From Paralvinella palmiformis (taxonomy: Eukaryota > Annelida > Polychaeta > Terebellida > Alvinellidae), in assembly GCA_025642065.1 (NCBI GenBank), contig JAODUP010000438.1, forward strand, positions 265,500 to 329,499: 64,000 nucleotides of DNA, in the 5' to 3' direction. The notes under the pieces are model-generated. The model was not told the DNA's origin. It did no database searches and saw only the letters and a list, made by a program, of their open reading frames with translations. The position numbers and the translations under genes are program-made. Below are positions 13,295-25,400 of this stretch, one piece after another (the first letter of the stretch is position 1; the number at the start of each line of letters is the position of its first letter).

Positions 13295-16200
13295 CTAGGA
13301 GATCCAAATCAGATATTGGCAGAATTTGACAAATATTACATTATTTTCCCATCAACAAATCATAAAGTTTCTATGTCAATCCTGGATTGTGTACAAGGGG
13401 TGTGTGTGTCTGTCTGTCTATGTGGAGGGAGAAAGGACAACAAACCTACAACTGAGCTTAAATAAGGATGGTAAGGTACTTACTCTGAGTGATCACAAAA
13501 ACTATGTACAAGTCGAAGAAACTGTATCTTCAAAGCCACCTCCTGTAAATCAGTGAATTCAAATCAAATATTGTACACTGACAATAAAGCACACATTTGT
13601 TTTTTATGAGTAATGCCACATTAATTAATGCACAGATAGTTTAAGAAACATTCACAATACTTACAGGACTACACTCACAGCTAGCATTATGTCCGCGCAG
13701 TCTGTGTCTTCTGTTATTTCTGTGTCTGAGGAAAACAAATTTTGAAAAAAATAATCACCTGTTATACAAACATTAATTAACTTTATGAAACCTGAATTTG
13801 TGGAGGAGCTATTTTTGTTTCAACTTATGTGGTTGTGTAATGCTTGGTAAGATGTAAATTCTTCATCAAAACCCTTACAATATATAAATATGCTGAATCA
13901 CAGATGTATTTTTATAATGGTATTAAAATTATCAATGTTCTGACTATTTGTGGCTAATAGTATATGTAAACAATCACAAAATGAAATACAAAATCTAACT
14001 TTATTTTGTCACTCATGTACAACTGAAAGCACAAAATTAGAAAAGTATGATACTTCAAGGTAGGTATATATGTTCTCTATGAGCAGCAAGAAGAATTACA
14101 ATAATATGTGCATTATTACGGTTAACATGATTTTGCCTGACCGTATAAATGAATATGAACTGCACAAAATGTTCCCAAACCTGTTTACAAAATGCATAAT
14201 AGTAAATGTTTTTTATGTACATGTAATCTACTGACATATATGTATCAGAAAATATATATATTTACTCACCTTCTCAAAAGATTAAACTGCAGAGACTAGA
14301 TAATTCATTATCACTGCTTTTGTCACCATTATCATCCTGGACAATGTTTTGTTCTATTATGAAGTGTTAATTTCATATCATATTTATTTTACTCACTAAA
14401 AGGACCCACATATTATTGATGGCTCATATTTGAAAGTTACCAAATGATTCAAGCCTACTTACGCTTGACATTTCCATATGAACTGATCAAAAAGCTCACT
14501 AAGACCAGCGATCAACTTCAAATCTGCCAATTTTCTTTGTACCTAATAATAATAATAAATAGTTTATAAACAGTATTTAATCCATTGTGATAATGAAATA
14601 AAGGGTGATAATAATTTACAAACTAAAAGAAAAAGAACACAAAATTTCTTTCTTTCATAAGGTATTGGGAAGAGAAAAAAAATCATTTCTTTTGTTTGTT
14701 CAAAGCAGAATAACAACAACAAAAAACAGATGTCGTTGGCAAGCTTTTACTTAAGACAAAAGTCAATTTACTGTGTACATTAATCTGAAGCTGTGTACCT
14801 TTTTTCTATGTTTTCCAACCAGGAACAAGCCCAGTACATAGATAACTTGAACGCGAAGAATTAAAACATTACTGATTCTCAGACCAGCCTGCTGCACCAA
14901 AGAAGAGCCAAAGCTAGCTGGTTCTGAAATACCTGGAAATGACATTAAAATAAAACTCAATTTACAAAGCAGTTAAAAACATTAAATAAACAAACTATAA
15001 TTATATACATTCCTAATAAAACTTGCAAAGTTTCCTTGGCAATGACATACTGAAGTTTCAAGCAAAATAAAAAAAAGGAGACAGTAGTCCTACAAATATT
15101 ATTAAAGAATAATATTACTGAATAATAACTAATTAACCCATCATCAGTTGGCAAGTTGAATCCATTCCAACCAACAAAACTGAGTGGTATGATCCATACC
15201 ACTCAAGTAAGACTATTAATAGTATTGTTAGCCCAAATATTTTCCAATTATATCGATTTTTTTTTTAATTGGGATGGAATTCCAGTGTCTTTTAGGAAGT
15301 TGACCAATCAATAAACTTCATTTTGTAAATGTTCTCTCAGAAGGCTCTCATGTTCAATATTATCTCCTGAACTCCATACCTACCTACACAAACTTACCTG
15401 ATAACATGAGAGATAGTTAAAAGCATAAAACAAGCAAGACAATACAGAATGAAAACTTGTATGTTTACACTGCTACGGTAATTGACTTGCATGTTTCAAG
15501 GCTTACCGTAATTGCCAAACACATTTTTAATGAACTAGGAATCACAGAATTTTCAAACTAGTGACAAACAAATGAGGCTGTCCTAGATGAATTTCTTTTT
15601 TAACAGGTAATATGCACTGAAAAGAAACCATACCAAGAATTGACTAGCTGGCTTTCTCATAACCATAACAAATATTCTCTAGTTATTGAACCCAATTGGT
15701 ATTCTCCTTAAGATGAAAGTAGCCAATTTGTCAAGGATCTAATAAGTCATAAAGAATATTTCAGTAAACTGGATCATAAACCAGGTAACATTGGTCTGAT
15801 TCAAGAAATCATTACCATTTCACCTGTCCTACCTAATATAAATCTAAAAATTATATCAGAACTACAGAGCACAACTTTAAACAATCTTCATTCTCTTTAA
15901 ATCAGATTTTTTCATACAAAAAACCACAGAAATTATTTAAATAAAAAATTATATTATTGAAACAAGTAAGACAGTAGTGAAACTGCTAAGACACAAGCAG
16001 ACAAAAATAAATTCAGCCCAGATAATAAAACTTTGCATATGAATATGATCTACCAAGGTTTCTTCTGACTGTTTCATAAGAGAAACATGCATAATAATTA
16101 TTTCATAGCTAAATACATACTACAAAGTAACTACATCATAGTACATGTAATATATATGACTATATTACTGCAGGGTTCATACACATTTTGACATCTCAAA

Positions 16201-19200
16201 TTCCAGGACTTTCCATGACCTTCTAGTTCTAATGTCAAATTCCAGGACATTTTTAACGAATTCAAGAACTCTTAACGTGTGACAATATACGCATGTTTTC
16301 AATGAAAGCAGCGCCACACAGTGGACAGACATTGATATAACACATACACTGTAGGTCAGTAGTACAATGGGTGGTGGTGAGACTTGTCTTTTCAATAGAA
16401 GTGTAACAACCGAATTTCTGTACGCTTATGATTAAAAATATAGATCTATGTCCAATTCCCAGGACTTACAAGGACCTCTACAAAAATCCCAGATCTGGAA
16501 TCCAAATTACATGACGTTCCAGGTTTTCGAGGACCCATGTGAACCCTGTACTGATACTGTATCTTGTAAAGGTTTGGTAGGTCTTTCATAGCAGATAGTT
16601 ATCCTTTGGCTGGAAGGTACTGACATGGTTCCCACACCCAAAGAAATATAACTTTCCAGGCCATTTCCAGGACAAAGTTTACAAGATTTAAAGGTGATAA
16701 ATCAAGATATGTGAGAAAAAGCATATCATATTTATTTCAATGTATGATTGATTATTGACATTTTCATGGCACAGCTTCCTTCTCACCCCTTCTAGCTGTC
16801 TCATCCATCTTCTTTTATTTAAATTTTAACTAACATGCAGTCTGTTCATTTAGTTTTAGAATAGGAGGAGACTGAACTAGAGTAATAGAAGAACATATTT
16901 AGCGAGGCCTCAGGCCAAGCTTAAACCAAGGAGATGTAATTTCGCTGGATCCAGAGTAGCCGGTACTGCAATGGAAGTAGCCGGGGAAATTGACTGGGTG
17001 CCGTCTTATCATTAATGATATGCCTGAACATGGGATATCAAGATTATGTACAGGCACTCCTTTTCTTCTACAATCAAGGTTTTCTTCTACAGGCATAATA
17101 TTTTTGTAAGATTTTGTAAAATTCAAGGACATTTCCAGGACGTAGAAAATGAATTTGTTATTTTCAAGGTTTACCAGGATGAGTGGGAACCATGAACAGC
17201 CAGTTTGACAGATGTGCTTGAAATTATGTATTGGATAAGTGACAACCAAAGTACTTTTTAAAATAAATTAATAATTATTTATTTTATGTGACAGAAGTAA
17301 GTATGAAAACATGATACAGTTAAAATTTGTATCATATATTGATTGCTATCCAGGATATTATTTAAAAGTAGTAAAAAGTGTACTTTCTAGCATGAAAATA
17401 CCACAAAAAAATTCATAATTTATTACAACTAATTTGTTTTAAAATATTTAATATTATGTCATACTTGTGAAATAGATTACAATAAAATGTAAACATCTAT
17501 TGTTAATTATCATTATTAAATATTACTTCTCAAAAATAATTCTTAGAAATCATTAAACAGTAATTTTTGGTGAAATTAATGATCATTATAAGCAAATATA
17601 CACATTCAAGACTAGAATGAAATTGGTCAGTAGATCTTCATTACTGTCCCTTTTCAGGTAATTATTTTATGAAAAATGTTGTAAAAGTTAAGACATCAAT
17701 ATTAAATTACAATAAGAATATAAAATTTAAAACAAAGTTAACAACTCATTATTAAAATAATTATAGTCTAGTTACACTGGTGAATTACCAGAACAAATCT
17801 GTAATGTTGGGTCTGCTCATGTGCCATTGCTTTCTGTGGTTCTTAAAATGGTCACATTCAGCAAATTCAGAATAGTGCAGCTCGCATTGTAACAAATACT
17901 AGAAAACATGATCATATCACCCCAATTCTTCAAAAACTACATTGGCTACCTGTTATCTATTAATGATATGGCGCCAGAATACCTGTGTGAACAAGTTTCC
18001 ATTAGAAAGTCACCCCAAAAACTCAGGTCATCCAGTCAGGTACTATTGCAAGTGCTAGTGTCTCAGCTCAGGTGATTGTGCATTTAGTGTTGCAGCCCCC
18101 TCTTTGTGGAATAGGTTGCCGGCAAATATTAGAAATGCGTTGTCTCTTGAAAATTTTAAACCTCTTCTAAAAACACACTTATTTAAAGTCGCTTTCACAG
18201 ATAAATAATTATTATCTTTTAAATCATTACAGGGTTTTTACAGACATTATTTGGGGTATTATTATATTACATATTATTTGTACAGCGTCTTTGAATGGCT
18301 CCTGCTAGTAAGGGCGCTTTATTAAATATACATTATTATTATTATTTATATCTCTTGCTCTGATATGCCTTGTATCATTGACAACTTAACATATAATATG
18401 TATAACATGGTGAGAGACTTTTCTGTATGATTGTCTGTAGTTGGGAAAGGCTTATTCATCTCAACAATATTCTTAAAATCTTCATACGTGTGATATTAAT
18501 AAAATAAATAAAGTACTACTTTATTTAATTTCTATCACTTAAAGGCACAGTTCATCTTCATATCAAATTTTCAGGACTAATACAAATATGCTCACACAAA
18601 TAATAAATGATGTCAAAATATTAACATGATGAACAATATATTAAATAATCAACAATGGCTTACATGGGGGCCTGATCTAGATTAAGATTCCAGTTTAAGT
18701 CAGAACATGTGACTTTCCTCCTTCCGGCCATATTATCTCACAATTGAGGCAGCCATAATTGCATCCCTCCAGTAATTTATACTTACTACTACTACTTCCT
18801 TATATCTAGGATGCCAGGTAGAGTTCATGATTATTACTGGGGGGATTTTGGGGTTACTTTTATAAGCGTTACACATTTAAGCTACATTATCTGCTGGTGA
18901 ATTATTCATTTAAGCAGTTATGAAACAGAGCATAGGATCTGAGCTCCTGCACGCCAAATATATGGGACTATCAAGAATATGGACCAATCATCACGTCGTC
19001 CCCCTTCACACTATCAAATGTGATTGTCCAGTGTGCGGTAGTTTTATCTGAGGTGATGTATGCATACATTTACTTATAAAAGGACATCTTTCTTTTTGAG
19101 GTCTTAATTCAGTAAAACAATAAACCTAACAATATTTTAGTTGTTTTCTATATAATGGCACCACAAGGACTAATGTTCTAACTGGGAAGATTAGTTCAGT

Positions 19201-19422
19201 TGTTTAGCTTTGGGACAGTTAATGGATGGAACATATGACAGAGGGCCATCTACAGAGGGAAACAAATCCCACAAACACAGGCAGGTTCAAGGTCACAAGC
19301 TCGGGGTTTACAGTGTAGCACTCTAACCACTGAAATGCCTCAAAACTATTAAAGTGATAACACTACACTTTACTGGACTCACAAGCAAGATAGTCTGTGA
19401 CTACTAAACTACAGAAATCACT

Positions 19423-19467
<45 letters not shown>

Positions 19468-22400
19468 AGTGGCTAGTGATATCCCTGTTTGATATTGAAC
19501 TATTATCACATGACTGTCACTTACAACTACATTTAAACATTTAAAACATCGACTAAAATGAAAGAAAAAAACCCCAGCTACTACTCTTTGACACTTACCA
19601 CCAATGAAGTTCTCTAGATCATCCTCTAGATGAATGTCCAGTGCATCCTCCTGCATAAAGTTCTCAATCCATTCCATCCAGCAGTCTAACTCACTAGACA
19701 TGCCTCCGTATCGTGGTGTGTATTCCTTACTCACTGCTATTCCAACAAGTCTTGGTATTAGATCGGGAACACTGAGTAACAACTCCTGGTTGACATCACG
19801 AACATTGACAAAGCCCTTTGAACTTTTCTGCTTGTGCTGAGCAAACAGGGACGACTTGTTTTCATAAATGTCAAGGTCAGATATTGTGACGGCCAACACT
19901 CGGCAGAAATTAGCTAGTTTTTTGTCGTCGAAAGCTGCCACTAATCTCTTCAGATTTGCTGAAGGAAGTAGAAGAAAACACATTGCAAATAACTTAGAGA
20001 AGAACTGCCAGACATAGTATCTCGTACATATACACCTGAATTTTTTAATATACATTTAACTTCTATGTGACTGCACATACACTAGTACATTTCTGCATGC
20101 GTACACGGTGAAACTTACATATATTATTAAGGTTGAGCACTTGTTTACGGGCTTGCAATAGGTCCTCGAGGAATTGGCATGCAGTAAGACATGTTTTATC
20201 ATGCTGTAACAATGTGAACACATAATCTAAGACATCATCATGTTCAGCTATCTGACAAGCCAGCTCCTCACCATATTTCTGTAAAAAGCAAACAGACAAT
20301 AGCTCAATACAAAAACAATAAGTAAGACTTTCTGCTCATCTAAGACAACATTTGAAACCATGTGGTGTGACTGTGGCAAAAACCAAGTTTTTTTGCTAGA
20401 AACAATTTGCCAAAATAAACTCGAAACCATTACGCATGTTCAGTTATTGCTCTTTGTCAACTGTATAACGTGACAACACATAGTACAAATGTTGGCTATA
20501 GGCTGTCTACGCACAATGTATACAAATACAAAGCAGGCATGTATGTAATTAGACAAATTTTTGTATTAATTACGGCAAGTGTTTTTGAGATGATTCAAAC
20601 AAAATCATAATGTTCAAATAAAATCTGATTTCCTTAGCAATGACCTGAAGTAAACCCATATTATTATATACTAGCCATTAAACCATATTTTCACACACAC
20701 ACAATCTTTGACTTACTGTAGTAATCAATCTGCTAAGAATATCCAGACACAGACTTTTTAAACGCAAATATTCATCAGTATCTGCAATATAATAAAATGT
20801 CTATGTTAACACAGAACCATTTAACTTAGTACTGTAAAATGGCCAAAGAAATTATTTTAATGCTTCAAGACACAATATCTTCAATAAGAATTGATAACAA
20901 CACATACCTTCCAATAAAAAATTTATAAATTACTATGACAGTAATAGTATTACTTGCCTTCAAAATAAGGGGAGCCCGGTGGTACAAGGGAATTCATCAT
21001 CAACAGTCGCTCTGTAACCTGTGTAAATGTTCAATAACAAATAACCAATGCACACAGAACCCTCAAATGATAATCTGTTACTGCGTGAACAAATCAAGAT
21101 AACCCAAATGGTGTTTATTATAATAAGAGTAGAGCACAAATCAATACAAACCTCAACACCTCCATAAGCTATAAATATTTTGGCATATCTAGTCTGATGG
21201 TCGTCACCATTCTCGTCTCGATTTCTTCTGGCTTCAAAATTTGTAAGCCTGTAATACACTTCCTAGTAATAGAAACAACACGTACATTAGTCAACTTGTA
21301 TCTGTTCATCCACACACTGGCTGAACAAAGCCTGGCCTGAATTTTTGTCAAGATGCCCGGATAAACACTGCCATCACATGTTTACATGAGAAAGCCATAA
21401 CAGCAGGTATCACTGCCTAAATTCTATCACCAAATATAGCCCAACCATTTTGGAAGATGATTGATGATGATGATTGGTGTTTTACAGCCACTTGCGCATG
21501 TGGTAGGCTAAATGGGTCGAGCGACCTCCAAAGGTAATGAACCAAAGTCAAAGGATGAAACACCCTTCAGATATGCCCACACCGAGATTCGAACACGGAT
21601 GGTAGTGATCTGTGGTCCAACACGCTACTGTTAGACCACAGAGGCGCCCCCAACCATTTTGGAAGAAAGTATAATACTGCGAATAATAATGCCACCTCCA
21701 AGTGGACATGATCACACCAGCAATCAGTACATCATTTTCAGCCACAAACCTTTAATGTTTCCAACGTTCTCTCACTATCACAACGAGCATCCACACTACA
21801 TCTGTCTAGATCAACGATGGTAAAGGCCACGGTCCAGTGATCTGGATGATAACTTCGCAATATATCTTCATGAAGCTGAAACAGTGCAATACATTTAATA
21901 AATGGTTCTGCTAAGTCTCAGTACTGGATATTATATCACTCAAATAGGTTTGTTCTCTGTTAAAAGGATAATGAACAATTGAAAGATTTAAACGTATGAT
22001 ACGGTTTCATAGCTATCATTGTGTGACAAATAGAAACACACCAAAGCAGAATTTAGCACATATCAATATGGTTGATATCATCAACAAAACATCTATTTAA
22101 ACAAACCTTTATATTTTCTCTACTAGCCAATTACAAACGCCAAATTAAAATGAGCAGACAACCTTCAAAATAGGGCAAAATCAGGCACTGACATTAAGGA
22201 CTGGCCCAGGCAAGTATTGTAGGTCCCGGCCATTAAGCCAATACTTTGACCCTTATTTTGGGGGGTCGGCTTAATGTCAAGAAACCCAGTCATTGGGAGA
22301 ATTTTTTTAGTGTGTTAGCAGCCGTCTAAATGCTAGTCTAGATCTAGATGCAAATGGACATCAATCGTCATTTTCATTTAAACTCATGCAGTCATGGAGT

Positions 22401-25400
22401 GAAAATAGAAGTGAAACAAGTTGATGATAAATAAATAGAAGTGAAACAAGTTGATGATAAATATTCATGGCTTTATAATGAAAATCAATACTTATATGTA
22501 GAATTATCTGATTTTTGTAATTATGGATAAATGTTGTTCGACTCAGTAGGCCTAGGCCCTAGAGCATTTCACGATGAAGGCAGCATCGGTAACAAGAGAA
22601 CTCGTACCCAAGAGCGTTGTATCTCATTCATTTAGCGGCATAGACATTAGGGTGCCCCCATATACATATTTTGTATGGGCATATTTATACTAATAACAGG
22701 ATAATTATTGATTAATTAATTTATTTTCAATAGAGAGTTAGTTTCTAACTGACTGCATATACGGGTAATTTACATTGTCTTGGTCATTGCCATGTTAGAG
22801 TCCAAAACGTACCATCAAAGGCTCAGTAGTAATTGACAATATGTTTTCTAAGTAATTTACTTCATATACGGTTCATTGAATGTTTAATCACGCCGTTAAT
22901 TTAAGTTTTACGTCCAACATATGTGCTTAATGGCCGGGACCTATGGTAATAGCAATTATTAAACATGTGAATTTTTCATTGTCTTGCCTGACTGTGCAGG
23001 TCAATTTTTCTGTCTTAAAATTGAACTGATCAACAACTTACAAAATGCTATACTTATCATCATCATAGCACACAATTGGTCAAAATAAATTCCGTCAAAC
23101 ACTTTATCAGAAAGCAAAAACCCTGTCACGGATGTGTAGTTCACCAATAAAATGTGAATGCTGATTTAATTGGTATGGGGATGCAACACACACATGCTCT
23201 CAACCACAATCAAGCATCATGTCTCTCATAGCATCAGTGGAGCATTAATTCCAAAACACACAGAACGTGTGGTTTCCCAACAAACGTTTGTATGGGAGAT
23301 GTGTGGATACTCTGAAAACAAAATCAAACAAATGGAAAACTGGCCAGAATCAAATCATAACTCACTGATAGTGATACATTTGGACAACTATCCCAACACA
23401 GTGAGTGAATATTTAGTGTTGGATAACATGATCTAATCAAGTGACTGTGATCTCTCGGCTCTGGAAAAATCATCAACAAAGTACTTTCTATAATATGCAC
23501 CCCACACAATGAAAGGTAGTGACACGAATTCACCAAAATTAAATATTCTAAAATGACAATCATATCTACCACGTTTTTAGTTCTATAATTCTATATATTT
23601 ACAAAACAAACGGAGTGGAAAAAAACCATGATTTTAAAAAATTCAACAAAAAATCTGAATTTTCCCTCTGTCACATTTCTAGCACCTTGCCCGACATACT
23701 TCAGTCTTATCAATATATAACCACACACAATGCGGTTTTCAGCCAAACTTGGACAGGAACATGAGAAGAAATACCTGCTGAAGCAACATCTATGTGGGTC
23801 ATTCCATATCAAATCAACCAAAGCTTCCCACCTGACCACTTCAGAATGTATTAACATTTTTTACATATCAATTACCATGTATATGATGAGGCTTGGCACA
23901 ATGTTATACAATGCCCCCTTTTGGGGAAATATTGCATAGTAATTAGCTAAATTTGCAACTCAAAAATAAAAACCACTAAAATAGAAAGATATCAGTTTCA
24001 AATGAACTGAATCACATGTATAATATGATTCTGAAGGACATCATGATTGATAGTTGATACCAAGGTTACTGCCTATCATCGTGGATTCTAAGATGTCCAA
24101 CGACGGAAAGTCACTTTCGTAGTATGGAATCATTCATTGTCATGTGACATATCAAAATGTGCCTCTTGAAATTAGCAACACAGATATGAACACGAGGAAA
24201 AGTACTACTATTCCACTGAGATAGGTAAATGGACCATTCACGCAATGCCCTGCCCTATTTAATTGCACACTGTACGTTTTATTTTGCACCCTGTGTGTTT
24301 ATAGAGCGCCCGGTGGTATTGGTAATTATGATACTGTCTCAAGCTCCATTTCATGAATATTAACTAAATGCTCAAGAATGTCTAAAACCTTATCGTTGAT
24401 GTAATATTTGAAGATATTGACTGACACCTGACTCACTGGATGGATTGCCATATTTCTTTCAGCTGTAATAGATTTTCTGATTGGTCAGAAAGTTTCACTG
24501 ACGTGGAAGATCTATTTCTGGCATGGAATCCCCAATGAATATTAATTGAGTTTAAACAGCAATCCTGTAACTTCGCGATGCAAAGATCGGAGTCAGCTGA
24601 TGGCAGCGTAACTTTCTCTTCGTCTTGAGCCCTAACTAATACAGATATTGTGATGAAACTAACATGGTTGAATAAAGAGCAAACAAAAGATTTATTTGAT
24701 GTATAGAGCTTCATTATGTTTGATGAGATAAGGTTAGTGATAAATTGGGAAAGCCCATTCATCTTTAACATGACCCAATTTTCTAACAGATCATGGCTTT
24801 GGAGTTGCTAGATTGAGAACATTTTATATCAACTCAGACACTAGCCACTGGGTATATCAACTTCATCATCAACAAATTCCTGTGCCACCCATAACAGTAA
24901 CCTGTCAATTCTTAAATCATTATCTTAAATCTTGTTGTTACTTGTTAATAATGGAAAAGACCTTGATCCAGAAGTTCCTTTCAAGAGACATTTTCCCCCA
25001 TTTTCTAAAAGGTCACAGGAAAAGAAATTTTGCATTTCGAAGTAAATATAACGTAACAAAAAATTATTTTATTCCCTATCAGATGCACTACCACACTCAA
25101 AATATTTCTAACCACCAGCTATCATATTTCCATTAAAATGTTTCCTAAATCCTCAATAACCAAAACTTTCATGAGCCTTTGCTAGTGTGTACTGCGTTCA
25201 CAAGGGATTATTGTGTAATGTCATCTTTGACAAACATCATACATGTAATGCTATAGCTGTGTTTACAAAAATACAAGCATCCCGACTAGTTGACAGATAA
25301 AATGTCGGATTCCGATTTCGACATTCTCGGGGACATCAAGCCCTAAAAGTAAAACTTTGAATCACTCACGGAGACAGACAGCACCGATTGTGAAGAATTA

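Noticed and set aside
14264..14280. A 17-base microexon between TRPC4AP exons 9 and 10
   Set aside because: Joining exon 9 directly to exon 10 keeps the frame and matches the family; the microexon would create a stop in the required phase.
19363..20055. A single 230-residue protein
   Set aside because: Only the part at 19599-19958 is an exon. The ends read through introns, including an AT microsatellite (IYIYIYIY).
23170..23436. 88-codon ORF, + strand, in TRPC4AP intron 1
   Set aside because: No coding bias, no homology, and overlapped by an equally long frame on the other strand.
24813..25136. 107-codon ORF, + strand
   Set aside because: AT-driven open frame with no recognisable features.
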